DNA of 64,000 nt from Zizania palustris (Eukaryota; Streptophyta; Magnoliopsida; Poales; Poaceae). The notes below the pieces were generated by a model. It saw only the letters and a program-made list of their open reading frames with translations. It had not been told where the DNA came from and ran no database searches. Of the stretch, positions 11,341 to 22,616 are shown one piece after another; position 1 is the stretch's first letter; each line of letters begins with the position of its first letter. The stretch spans positions 66,970,330-67,034,329 of the forward strand of contig JAAALK010000079.1 in assembly GCA_019279435.1 (NCBI GenBank). The letters run 5' to 3'. Position numbers and translations under genes: made by a program.

Positions 11341-11706
11341 TTTTGGGGCGATTTATTCCGGCCACCTCCGGCGGTGGCCGTAGGTGGCACCCAGGCGGAG
11401 GAAGAGCGGCGCGTCGCGGGCGAGCAGCGCGAGGAGGGCAACCCTGCGATCTGATTCGAGGGACGCGTCAGCGAGCGGAAGGAGCACGAGGCAGGCGGCT
11501 TCGATTCGCGCGCGGCGGATCGTGGGGACGGTGGCGAAGAAGGAGCCCAGCCGAGGAGAAGCGGCTGCTCGGCGGCAAGGCCGGGAAGGGCTCTGGCGGA
11601 GGGGGAGCCAAGAGAGAAGTGGTGAACGGGCCGAGGCCAGTGCAGGCGCAAGAGAAGAGCGGTGTGGCCATTTGGTGCTGCTGCGTGAGGTCTGATTCAA
11701 GAGGGG

Positions 11707-13287
11707 ATGGATCCGGTGGAGGAAGCAAAAAGGAAAGAGGCAGAGGATGCAAAGAAGGCGGCAGGTGAGCATTCCAGTGGTAGTGGCGGCGGAGATAATT
11801 CACTAATTACCAAGAATGAGTTGAGAGATGAAATGAGATCCATGATTCAGGGGCTTCTAGAGATGGGTTTGATAGGCTCTAGGGAAATGCGTGAACTCAA
11901 ATTAGAACTCATACCAAATGATGTGAAGCTTGAGGGGAGTAAAAATTATTTGAGTTGGGCTAGAAGAGTGCAGGTAATCCTAGGAGGAAAAGGAGTAGAG
12001 CACTATCTGGAGGAAGAGTGTGTTGAGCCGGCCAACAAGTTTAGCCCCGAGTGGAGAGTTTGGCATACGACTGATTTCTACCATAGTGGCATGGTTATTG
12101 GCCTCCATGTCACCATCAGTTGGCAAAATGGTGGAAGCTATGCGTAATGCAGCACACATCTGAAAATACTTGAGCAACATGTATTCCAAGCGAGGGAATG
12201 TGGTGGTGATGATAGAAATCCAAAACAAGGCTGATGCAGTTAGGGGTGGCAGTTTGGCTCGGGGCTCGCGAGCCAGCTCGGGCTCGGCCGAGCCGAGCCT
12301 GGCTCGGCTCGCTGTGCCACCGAGCCGAACTCGAGCCAAGCCTCTTGGCTCGGCCAACATTCGAGCCGAGCCGGCTCGCGAGCCGGCTCGTTGGCTCGAT
12401 CACCGGCATATGAAGCGAATCTATTCCTCTATCTAGTGCATAAAATCATGGATTCATGTGAAGTAATAACATCAAATTGTGTATTTTCATCATTGCGTGA
12501 GCACTAAGCTCTAAACACCGAACAATAGACACATCTCCTCTCCCCTCTTGACAATTGGCACCATCGATGCCCTCGACGGCCAGCGGTCCTTGGCTGGCCC
12601 ACAACCCCCACCGACCACCGCTACCTACACGGCTACACCCGGTGCCACCACCTGATTTTATGAGAGGAATGAGTCCCCAACAATGTCACTTTTTAAGTTA
12701 AGTGAGCACAACACATTGAAAAAGATTAAAAAAAACAATGTGGACGGTGGCACTAACGAGCCGAGCCGGCTCGTGGCTCGGCCGAGCCCGAGCCGAGCCA
12801 GAATTTTGGCTCGCTAAACCATCCGAGTCGAGCCTGGCTCGGCTCGCTAAAGAGGTGGCTCGGCTGAGCCGAGCTCGGCTCGTTGCCAGCCCTAGATGCA
12901 GTGAAACAAGCAGGGCGTCCAGTGGAGCAGTACGCCAGTGAGTTGCAATACTTGTGGGGAGAATTGGATCACTATGCTCCACTTCGTATGAGAGATCCAC
13001 AAGATGCTCGGGAGGTTCAAAAGTGGGTAGAAGATAGAAGGGTGACTCATTTCTTGAGGAACTTAGATCCCGAGTTTGAAAGTAGGAGGGCTGCTTTTTG
13101 TTACCAAGAAAGTCTACCTACTATGGAGGAGGCTGTATCAGCTATGGTCATTGAGGAGAGTAGACTCCGAATGATGGGTGGTAACAATCCGGTGAAGTCA
13201 GTCTACACCACAGTGGCAGAGAGGTTGTGCTACAATTGTGGAGAGAAGGGACACTTGAGCTACAATTGTCCTCATCCAAACAACTAA
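11707..13287 (+). pseudogene. Copia gag, interrupted
   Basis: The reading frame opens MDPVEEAKRKEAEDAKK at 11707, shifts frame near 12075, has an in-frame TGA at about 12157 where other copies would be expected to have a codon, and is split by a hAT element at 12241. It resumes at 12895 (DAVKQAGRPVEQYASEL) and ends with the CCHC zinc knuckle CYNCGEKGHLSYNC followed by TAA at 13285. In intact Copia elements gag runs on into pol, so the TAA reflects another frameshift. Confidence 0.85.
12241..12894. mobile_element. Non-autonomous hAT element nested in gag
   Basis: The terminal repeats TAGGGGTGGCA (12241-12251) and, reversed, TAGGGCTGGCA (12884-12894) match at 10 of 11 positions. Identical 8-bp target duplications GATGCAGT flank it (12233-12240, 12895-12902). 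An 8-bp TSD with TAGGG termini is diagnostic of hAT. Both ends carry dense copies of GGCTCG/GAGCC in alternating orientation, as expected for subterminal transposase-binding repeats. The element is 654 bp with no transposase. Excising it restores the flanking gag codons. Confidence 0.95.
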
Positions 13288-16200
13288 CCGGTAGAAGTGG
13301 AACTCGTGGAGGTCGTGGTGGTGCTCGTGGTGATTATGGAGGTGGCCGTGGTTGTGGTGGTGGCCGTGCAGGAGGTCGTGGTAGAGGTCGTGGTGGCTCA
13401 CAAGCTAATGCTGCCACAATGGATAGTGTCCCACAAGCCAGTGCTGTTTCTACAGGAGAAGTCTCATCTCTCACCTTGACTGGAGAGCAGGTCAAACAGT
13501 GGGAACAGTGGCAGAAGAGCAAGGCATCTGAAGTCTCCAGCACAACTCCAGTTGGTTCTGTGGTTGCCACCACTAGTCACTTTGGTAACTTTGTCAACTA
13601 TGCCCACTTGGGCAAAGGTACTCAGGCACAGGCACTTGCATCCACATGTAGGCATAATATAGAGTGGGTCATTGATTCAGGAGCATCCAAGCATGTCACA
13701 GGCATATCTAGTTCCTTCAAAAATTATACCTCACATTCTTATCCTGAAACCATTCAAACTGCGGATGGTACCTCTCAACCTATTCATGGTGTAGGAACTA
13801 TAGAGTGTACTCCATCCCTTAGTTTATCATCTGTCTTGCATGTTCCTTCATTCCCAGTCAATCTCCTCTCTGTTAGCTCCCTTGTTGATCAGTTTAAATG
13901 TACTGTTACATTTGATGAAAATCGTTGTGTCTTTCAGGAGAAGAGGACGGGGAGAGTGATTGGGACTGGAGTCAGGCGTAATGGGCTGTGGTTCGTTGAC
14001 CAAGCTGAGTCAGCATTGACAATAGATGTTGGAGTGAAGGAAAAGGAGATCTTCTTGCTTCATCGTCGGTTAGGACATATGACTTTTGAAAATCTGAGTA
14101 AACTGTATCCTGATGCTTTTAAGGGTGCGGATAGGACTAAACTTGTGTGTGATGCATGTGAACTTGGGAAGCATACAAGAGCAACATATCCTAGTATTGG
14201 TCTTCGCAGTTGTGAACCCTTTTTGTTAATACACTCTGATGTTTGGGGTCCCTGCTCAATTACATCCCTGAGTGGATTTAAGTGGTTTGTCACCTTTATT
14301 GACTGCTATACCCGGATGACATGGATTTACATGCTTAGGGGTAAGCATGAGGTTCTTAGATGTTTTCAAGACTTTCATAAGCTAGTTGCAAATCAATTTA
14401 ATGCCAAGATTCGAATTCTTCGAACTGATAATGGAAAGGAGTATGTGAACAACGATTTTGTGGCATATCTTTCGGATAATGGGATTATACATCAAACTAC
14501 CTGTCCGAATACCCCACCACAAAATGGGGTAGCTGAAAGAAAGAAAGAATCGACACTCGCTGGAAGTAGCAAGGTCAATGATGTTTCAGATGAATGTCCC
14601 TAAATATCTTTGGAGTGAAGCGATACTAACTGCAGCATATTTAATCAATCGCATGCCGTCCAGAATTCTTGGTATGAAGTCTCCTGGTGAGCTCTTATTT
14701 GGACAGAGAGAGTTCAAAGTACCTCCCAAAGTATTTGGGTGTGTCTGCTTTGTGAGGAACTATAGATCCTCAGTGGGAAAACTAGATCCTCAGGCGGTGA
14801 AGTGTGTCTTTGTTGGATACTCATCTACACAAAAGGGATACAAGTGTTGGGATCCTATTGGAAAGAAATTGTTTGTGAGTATGGATGTGATGTTTCGTGA
14901 ACTAGAACCATACTACATAAAGCCATGGGATCTTGATCCATTTTTTGAAGAATTCTCTTCAATCACTGAGAGTGATAGTAGAGAGGGGGAGAATGGTTGT
15001 GTGCAAGATGAAGGGGCAGCTCAAAGAGAGGTGATTGTTGGGGCAATTCCGTGCCCAATGAATGTGCCTATGACTCATGAGGTGGTTGATCAGGATAATG
15101 TTATGGACATGATTGGTGATGAAAATGGGGAGGCGATTACCAAAGAAAGTGCAGAGGTGACTGTTGGAATGAATATTGAGGGGACAGTTGCTAAGGAGCC
15201 CATAGTATACCAGAGGAGGAGACTCAGGAGTCAGGGGGAGCATGCACCACAGCCGCAGGAGCCTATCTCTCCAGTCCCAATCTCTCCTTGGATCTCTCTC
15301 CATCTGGGTCAAGCGGTAATGTCTCTCCTATCCTTGAACATGTAGAGTTACCTCTTGCACAACATAGAGATACTAGATCTAATTTTGGAAAACCTCCAGT
15401 TCGCTATGGTTTTGAGCATCTTAGTACAGATCATGACATTGCTAATTTCATCTCATACTCGTATTTCACCTGCATATAGAGCATTTGTTGCATCTCTACA
15501 AACTGTGCCTATTCCAAGGGACTGGAAGTGTGCAAAACAGGACCCGAAGTGGAATGCAGCAATGAAAGAAGAGATGCATGCTCTTCAGAAGAACAAGACA
15601 TGGGAATTGGTCCCTTTTTCGAAAGGGAAGAAAGCTGTGGGCTGTAAATGGATCTTCACTGTGAAACAAAACCCAAAAGGTGAGGTGGATAGATATAAAG
15701 CAAGATTGGTTGCAAAGGGTATAGTCAGACGTATGGGATTGATTATGATGAGACCTTTGCTCCTGTGGCAAAGATGAGTACTGTTAGGACTTTGATCTCC
15801 TGTGCGGTCAATTTTGGGTGGCCTCTTCATCAGATGGATGTAAAAATGCATTCCTCCATGGCGATCTGCAGGAGGAGGTCTATATGGAAATCCCACCAGG
15901 ATTTGCAAATAGTCAGACTAATGGGAAGGTATGCAAACTTAAGAAGTCATTATATGGACTAAAGCAGTCACCCCGGGCTTGGTTTGATAGGTTCAGGAGA
16001 GCAGTTTGTGGTATGGGATACACTCAATGCAATGGTGACCATACAATTTTCTATAAACACAGGGGTGTGTATATCACCATTATGGAAGTCTATGTGGATG
16101 ACATAGTGATTACTGGAGATGACGTAGAAGAAATCAAATGCTTGAAGGAGAATCTTGGAAGAATCTTTGAGGTGAAAGACCTGGGATCACTTCGATATTT

Positions 16201-16997
16201 TCTTGGGATTGAGATTGCTAGATCTCCCAAGGGGATTGTCCTCTCTCAGAGGAAATATGTCCTTGATCTCTTGAAGGAAACTGGAATGCTTGGATGTCGG
16301 CCATGTAGTACTCCCATTGATAAAATCACCAAATCAATGCCCAGTCTGGAGATCCAGTTGATAAAGAAACATATCAAAGATTAGTTGGAAGATTGATATA
16401 TTTGTGTCATACAAGACCCGATATTTCCTATGCAGTGAGCGTGGTAAGCAGGTATATGCATGATCCAAGGACTGGACATATGGATGTAGTCTACAGGATT
16501 TTGAGGTATCTGAAGGGAACCCCTGGAAGAGGGTTATGGTACAAAGGGAATGCACACCTGAATTTGGAAGGATATTGTGATGCTGATTGGGCAAGTAGCA
16601 AGGATGACAGAAGATCTACTTCTGGTTATTGTGTGTTGTGGGAGGTAATCTTGTCTCATGGCGGAGCAAGAAGCAAGCAGTTGTAGCTCGGTCTACTGCT
16701 GAAGCTGAATATAGGGCAATGGCTTTGAGCCTGTGCGAGATGTTGTGGCTTAAAAGATTGTTGAAGGAGCTGCGGCTGTTAAGGAATGAATCCATGACAC
16801 TTCAATGTGATAACGTTGCTTCAATCAACATTGCAAATAATTCAGTTCAGTTCGACCGTACTAAGCATGTGGAGATCGACAGATTCTTCATCAAGGAGAA
16901 GCTTGAGACCGGGACTCTCAAGTTAGAATATGTGAGATCAAGGAATCAACTAGCAGACTGTTTCACCAAGGGCTTAGGACCTAGTGAGAGTGAGTGA
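13227..16997 (+). pseudogene. Copia pol: protease, integrase, reverse transcriptase, RNase H (frameshifted)
   Basis: In order: a Gly/Arg-rich linker; the protease active site in VIDSGASKHVTG (about 13672); a GAG-pre-integrase segment with the HRRLGHM zinc-finger start; integrase catalytic region DVWGPC, FIDCYTRMTW, RTDNGKEYVN; a 4-base AAAG duplication near 14540 that shifts frame before RSMMFQMNVPKYLW; the integrase C-terminal part (CVFVGYSSTQKGYKCW); RT with CKWIFTVKQNPKGEVDRYKA, FLHGDLQEEVYMEIPPGF and the catalytic YVDD (about 16092); RNase H with YCDADWASSKDDRRSTSGYC and ARSTAEAEYRA. Breaks occur near 13285, 14540, 15345, 15720, 15845, 16345 and 16640. Confidence 0.93.
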
Positions 16998-17039
16998 GTT
17001 GTAACAAGATGGGCATGATAGATATCTTTAGCCCATCTT

Positions 17040-17049
17040 GAGGGGAGAG
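17040..17049 (+). other. Polypurine tract
   Basis: GAGGGGAGAG sits immediately before the 3' LTR, in the expected place for the plus-strand primer. Confidence 0.9.
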
Positions 17050-17165
17050 TGTTGGTGGAAATACTAAAATGTAAAAGGACTCATATGTAAAAGAACAAGA
17101 AGATAAAATAGAATGGAAATGCTTGCCAGAAGGTAGGCTTCCAGAAAATTCCCCAAATCTCGACA
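17050..17165 (+). repeat. 3' LTR of the Copia element (116 bp)
   Basis: Same ends as the left LTR. The differences cluster at 17077-17080 and 17115-17128. Directly followed by the target-site copy AGCTC and then the host donor site in the opposite strand. Confidence 0.97.
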
Positions 17166-19598
17166 AGCTCTTACCTTGAAAAGAGGATTGAGGTTCTTCT
17201 GGATGGCTCTCTGGAACTTGCTCTTCAGAAGGTTCGGATCATAGGGTGCTGATCTATCTTTCAGAACGGCCAAGACAGCAAGCTGTTCTGGTCCTCCACC
17301 AGCAGGTTTAACACTAACTGCTGCTGTTTCTAGTAGACCCTCATCAGCTCTATTGCATATCCGCTCTATTTCCACCGAACTTGTCTGTGTTTATCCGATG
17401 AAAGAAGTACTGTTTAGTTTCAGAAAATGCAAGGGTGACAATGGGATTGAAAACTTTGAAATGGGGAGGTTCAACCTTGATTCCTCCGAGATTCATAGTG
17501 TCATCTGCTCTGCCCTGTACGATATAGTAGCCACCCACTGTCCTCTGGATTATATCTCCATGCCGTCGAAGTTGCTGCAGTAACTTTTACAACATATGAG
17601 CTCACACCATTCTGGTTAGAGCTCCTAATGGTATGCAACTGGATCCACGTGGTTCATCAAACAATAATGGTGTTCATATAGCTATCTTAATGGAGAACTG
17701 GGACAAAGGAGTCTATAATTCCATACCCTTCCATTGTAAATGGGCATTCCATCAAAATAAACTTTATTATGGTTATAATTGAGGAGTTGATCCGTAGCGC
17801 CGAAATGTAAAGGGAAAAGGCCCACTTCCCCAGCACAAGGTACATCGTCAGGCTATCATAGTCAAATCAAATGGTTATACTTCTAATATGGAAGTTTCAG
17901 GGATAATACTTACATATGGAGTTCCTGTCGTGGCAAGTACCCTGCAATTATAACACCACTGTAACTTTCCTTCTGATTGTGATGAAGCTGAATGCCTTCT
18001 GGTAATGTAAGGATGACTCACCTGATTTTGGACCAGTCAAGCCCTTCAGTAACATTTTCAGCTTTCCATGACTTCACCAGGCTAGGAACAGTTCCTAGTA
18101 CACTCACACCAGCATCCTGCAAAATATTTCACAGAGGACAGAGGCCCAGAGCATGATGGTTAAGAAAGATCAGTCTATATTTATTTTCAAATATAAACAT
18201 TTGCCAAACATCTACTTGATTCACCAAGAATACAGGGCTCAAACAAACATGATTTGAGAGCAGAAAGTTTTTGAGGTGAAGTACATTTTTTGGTACCTAG
18301 TAATGGTGTTCCATACTCAAATATGAAATAAGCTCTACACGTACTACCTTCAAGGGAAGTAATTGATAAACAAAGAAGCTCAAATCCTACATAATTACAA
18401 TTTACAGTGCACACAAGAAGCAAGGATAAAATATAGATCTTTATCATTCCAAAGCAAGTGAAGGTGCAAAGTATGCCAGATGGACCTGTACAAACTTGCA
18501 GAAACCACGTCCAAGTGGTGATCCATGATACAAAGCCAATGTCACACCACTTAAAAAGCATGAGTACAAGATTGCAGGTCCCATAACCCATCCAAGATTA
18601 GTAGGCCAACAACCAATGTCCTGTGGCTGAAAATCCAAATGTGCCCACGTATCAGCTGCACATCTCATTGGAGAAAGTTGTGACCATGGTATAGCCTTTG
18701 GTTCTCCTGCACAAGTAAATAAAACAGTCAAATATCAGGGGTTGTCAAAAGAAATGGTACAATCAGGGGGGAAACGAAATAGTGTCAGCATACAACATAC
18801 CAGTTGTCCCTGAAGAAAAAAGTATATTAGTTAATGCGTCCACAGATTGGTAAACTGGAGAATAATGGATGACCTGACAAATACAAGAGATACCGTCAGT
18901 CATATCAAGAAATTAGTAAAACAAATAAATCAACGTTTGTGTGTTAGGACATTCATGAAAGAAGATATAGTTATGCAAAGCCATCTAAGATTGAATTACA
19001 GTTTATTTCTGTGTAACAATGGATGGACCAAAGTATACCTTCCATCAGCACAAGAAAGAAAATCTTTCCAGGACATATCACCGTTCCTTAGTGCAATTTC
19101 AAGTAAGCCTCCAGTTGCAGGAATTACAACAGCTTTAGATGAAAGTCCCTTGCACAACACTGCTGGAAATGGAATTATTGTGAGATATTTTTAAGTTCGG
19201 TGAGTTATCTTTCTCATTGAAATTTGTTGCGGCTTGCCGAATTATCTTTACTAAAAATCTAAGTTGAGTTGTAAAAAATGAAAGCGGTTTTTTCAGGGTG
19301 CACATGATAAGGTCCTACTAACTTCAAACTAAGAAATGACATACTATGCGCAAAATGTATGAAGAAATGCGTTTTTTTAAGTAAGTAAATTAAGTTTTCA
19401 GAATGCAAAGACAAACTGATATGAACTGATAAATCATACATTCATACCTATAAAGTGGAACCTTCTTCCCTCTAATTATGAAATCATGAAATATCATGAA
19501 ATTTAGATGAAGCCCTACTTTAGTGCTAATGACAATTTCATGAAAGGCTCGATAATGTCCTACCTGAGTAAAAATTGTTGTTGCCTTTGACACACTCA

Positions 19599-20254
19599 GG
19601 GTCCTTTTGGTTTGGCTTTCAGGAGCAGCTTTTGCTTCCTAGAAGCCAAAAGCCAAACCAAAGGGCATATTCCAAACCAGCAGCTTTTAGTAAAAGCAGC
19701 TTTTAGTGCAGTGAAAATGTGGAAGTTCCTCCAGACCTGCTTTCTGCGGCTTTTGGCTTTTGGCTTCGCAACCATACAAAATTTCATAAATTGACATTTC
19801 AAATTTCATACAACCATACAAAATTCTATAAATTGACTTTTCAAATTTCATACAACTATACAAAATTTCATAAATTGACATTACAAATTTCATACAACCG
19901 TACAAAATTTCATACAACCATACAAAATTTCATAAATTGACATTTCAAATTTCATACCATACAAAATTTCATAAATTGACATTTTAAATTTCATACAACC
20001 ATATAAAATTTCATAAATTGATATTTCAAATTTCATACAACCATACAAAATTTCATAAATTGACATTTTAAATTTCATACAAGCAAACAAATTTCATAAA
20101 TTGAATTTTTTACACACCTCGCAGCTCAAAGCAGCTTGTTCACAGCTGTTTCAGCCAAACGACTTTCAACTTTCTCATAGCTGACTTTCCACAACAGTTT
20201 TTTCCCAGCCCACAGCAGCTTTTTCCCACAGCCACAGCTCAACCAAACACACCC
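19599..20254. mobile_element. MITE inserted in an AAE pseudogene exon
   Basis: The ends GGGTCCTTTTGGTTTGG and, reversed, GGGTGTGTTTGGTTGAG form an imperfect terminal inverted repeat. A 3-bp duplication TCA flanks it (19596-19598, 20255-20257), consistent with a PIF/Harbinger-like 3-bp target. Removing it rejoins the exon in frame (minus strand ...GTRMSVSKATTIFTQ). Read from the host strand it introduces a stop within about 25 codons. The interior is a 42-bp tandem array. Confidence 0.85.
19779..20095. repeat. 42-bp tandem repeat inside the MITE
   Basis: Unit TACAAAATTTCATAAATTGA followed by 22 further bases ending CATACAACCA. About eight units are present, including shortened ones near 19900 and 19955. 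Because 42 is a multiple of three, both strands show long repetitive open frames that are not genes. Confidence 0.92.
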
Positions 20255-21444
20255 TCATGCGAGTGCCAATCTCCTGAGATGCAAAACTGTCTGCTATTGA
20301 CACGACAACAAAGCCACCAAGGATAATAGCCAAATATATGATGACTGCATTGTATGTCATAGGCATGTCTATTGCAATTCGATCCCCCTTTTGAAACATG
20401 GTATCAAGGGCAGTAGCAACTGTACTGAAAAGACCAAAGCAACAAAACAATGCTGATGGTTCAGAACAAGTCATGGCAAAGATCAATACATTTTTGAATA
20501 GTTCTTAGTCTTAGTTTGATAATGTATACATACATCACTTGACTGCGAAGCTCCTTCAGTGACATACGGTTCACTGGATAATCATCAAGGCCCTCATCCC
20601 TCCAAACAATAGCTGTGCTGTCATCTGTCCTGTTTAGGGAAGGCCAAGGTAACAGACAACATTCAGCAATGTTAAGCACTGCACCTTGGAACCATGTACC
20701 CCTTTCCTCAATTTATCTGATGTATCTAGAATTGACTTGGTTCTTGTTGGAACTTGACCGAGATCTCCTTCAGCACCATTGACCAATAGACCTAAGAAAG
20801 GATAACTTGTGAAGCTAGGATCAAAATGTTGGCAGCACCTTCAACTATCCATTCAAGAAGTTGACATTCAGATATCCACTCCAACGGTTGTAAAGATACA
20901 TCTTCAAACTGGCTTGGTTGCTTACTTGAAACTGAGGAGTTGACTAATTTACAGCAACTGACCTCTTGATGTTCTACGGAGAACTTGTGGAAGAGGTGAA
21001 AACTTGAAATTGGATCCTTATATGATGACCCTAGCAGCTTGGTCCAAATGCTTCCATCAGTCTACCAAGATTTGTTTGTTTTGTGTTAATCCTGTAATAG
21101 TCAAAACACTTTGCCATTAAGTAGAGAAATCATGCATTGCCAGCATTGGTCATCCTATATACAGGTTACTTGATAGTGTAATCGTCTGCTTGGCTGCTCG
21201 CTGCAAAGCTTCAACTTTGCATACACTGAAATCAGTCAATGTCACTAGGCAATGGAAGACATACAGAATTTGCCCCAAAACGGGGTGGTGTGACTTACGA
21301 TGACGGGAACGAGTACGGCGGCGGGCCCCGAGCGGCGCGGTCCCAGGCAGCGTAGACCGGAGTAGTAGACGAGCTGGTGGAGCGCGTGCGGGTGCTCCGG
21401 CCGTAGCACCCGCGCCGCCGCCACGGCCGCACACACGGCGTCGG

Positions 21445-21469
21445 CCCACCCCCACCCCCACCCCCACCC
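21445..21469 (-). repeat. G-rich slippage tract in AAE pseudogene exon 1
   Basis: The minus strand has five G-runs separated by single T bases (GGGTGGGGGTGGGGGTGGGG...), a G-quadruplex-capable motif. The reading frame of exon 1 changes inside this tract. Confidence 0.85.
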
Positions 21470-21753
21470 GACGCGGCTCCAGCGGCGGAGCGGAGCGCCG
21501 CGACGAACGCGCCCGCCTCGGCGGCGGCCAGCCCCGCGGCCTCCACGTCCCGCGGCATGATCTCCCACACGCTCCCCCTCCCCCTTGCCGTCGCCGCCTC
21601 CATGCCCCCTGCTCCCTCCCTCCCTCTCTCCCCCCGGCTGCTCGTGTATTTTATTTGCGCATTCGATCCTCGACGGAGACGGGGAGGAAGTCGAGAGTGC
21701 GACACGGCCGGTGGCCGTCGGAGGTGACTAGGTGGTAGAGAGAGAGAGGTATA

Positions 21754-21950
21754 GGGTGTTTGGTTTCCAAATTCATTTATAATCGGTGTATTAGTGAACC
21801 AAATCTAACTTTTAATTAGGTGACGTTACATTAAAAATTTATTAATTATAAATTAATTAGACTTATTAGATTCGTTTTGCTAATAATCTTTTAGTTCTAC
21901 AATTATTTTTATAATTAATTCATATTTTTATTCAAACTAATGTCCAAACA
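21754..21950. mobile_element. MITE remnant (GGGTGTTTGG family)
   Basis: Starts GGGTGTTTGGTTTCC and ends near TTCAAACTAATGTCCAAACA. The interior TTTATAATTAATTCATATTT is shared with the element at 51124-51403. The last bases of the right terminal repeat are lost. Confidence 0.6.
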
Positions 21951-22343
21951 ATTATTTTTGTAGATATAATATACTAGATGTACATAAGATTGATAGATAA
22001 GTGAAGAGTGTTTGGTAAATTGTTTCTGTCATTACTGTCTAAATGAGCCTGTGTTTAGTAGGTTGTATGAGCGAATATGGCAAGATGTGAAGTTATTTAG
22101 TTGGCTATTTTAATGAAATAGGATGATTTAGAGCTGAGCAAGCTGTTAAACGTCCATACTAATAAATTTAATATTAAATGTATGTAATCACTTTAATTTT
22201 AAAATTTCGAACTTTTCTTTTAAAAAATTCTACGTAAAAATTATCAAACAAAATTAATATTAAATGTATTTATTTAAACCCTTCATTTTTTATAAAACCC
22301 AACTTTTTTTATTTTCAACGGGCTCTTTGGAGCAACGAGCTAA

Positions 22344-22616
22344 GAGCATCTCCAAGAGTCACTTTAAAAATTGATTCCCTATATAATTTTTTGGGATCCA
22401 TTTTTGAAAATACAAATAGTTTAAATATTTTTCTCTCTAATAGAGGTCCCTAAAGTAAGTATATGAGTATGTTCCCTAGAAGTAGGGAATACAATGATTA
22501 ATTTTGAGGATCCTTTATTTTGGGAGTCATTTAGAATATCTATTGGAGGAGATTTTTAATTTTGGTCCCAAAAATTTAGAGAATACAACTCTTTGGAGCT
22601 TCTCTTGAAGATGCTC
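22344..22616. mobile_element. PIF/Harbinger-like MITE, TSD TAA
   Basis: Termini GAGCATCTCCAAGAG and, reversed, GAGCATCTTCAAGAG, flanked by TAA (22341-22343, 22617-22619). It is 273 bp and non-coding. It shares the GAGCATCTCCA terminus with the element at 59899. Confidence 0.85.

Larger units (their letters stand above)
11209..17165 (+). mobile_element. Complete but defective Ty1/Copia LTR retrotransposon
   Basis: It has two 116-bp LTRs (11209-11324 and 17050-17165), a primer-binding site straight after the left LTR, a purine tract before the right LTR, and gag-protease-integrase-RT-RNase H order, which defines Copia. It is flanked by the 5-bp target duplication AGCTC (11204-11208 and 17166-17170). 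Total length is 5,957 bp, 654 of which are a nested hAT element. It lies in opposite orientation to the host pseudogene, inside that gene's last intron. By eye the LTRs differ at 9 of 116 positions, so the insertion is not recent. The reading frames are broken many times and it cannot move unaided. Confidence 0.97.
11008..21603 (-). pseudogene. Decayed acyl-activating enzyme (AAE17/18-type, AMP-forming synthetase)
   Basis: The family is AMP-forming acyl-CoA-synthetase-like (plant AAE17/18, predicted peroxisomal). The last residues here are NRSKL; SKL is a peroxisomal signal. Recognisable exons on the minus strand: 21603-21299, about 21083-20961, 20791-20534, 20424-19564 (split by a MITE), about 19490-19447, about 19180-19040, about 18872-18800, 18716-18486, 18116-18022, remnant about 17852-17725, 17574-17476, 17384-17175 and 11121-11008. 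Conserved pieces include IAIDMPMTYNAVIIYLAI, LFSSGTT/GEPKAIPW, GRADDTMNLGGIK and VSNKLLRRVLRDQL. Lesions: two offsetting frameshifts in exon 1; one-base losses near 21020, 20740 and 20715; a MITE in the 20424 exon; and loss of the segment that should hold the CGGTE adenylate-binding motif (STGEASS region onward). The last intron is swollen by a Copia element. No functional enzyme can be made. Confidence 0.9.

Noticed and set aside
11223..11803. Frames of 100-140 codons on both strands in the Copia leader
   Set aside because: GC-rich untranslated leader between the PBS and gag; they overlap one another in several frames.
12170..13000. Arg/Ala/Ser-rich frames on both strands
   Set aside because: They lie in the GGCTCG subterminal repeats of the hAT element.
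19687..20090. Repetitive frames on both strands (MSIYEILYGC-type 14-residue repeats)
   Set aside because: Produced by the 42-bp tandem array inside a MITE; no start context, no conservation pattern.
11008..21603. Idea that all frameshifts are sequencing errors
   Set aside because: Several do fall at short homopolymers, but the missing exon segment, the MITE in an exon and clean frames in PP2A, DUF868, QCR7, the neprosin-family gene and PsaD argue for real decay; resequencing would settle it.
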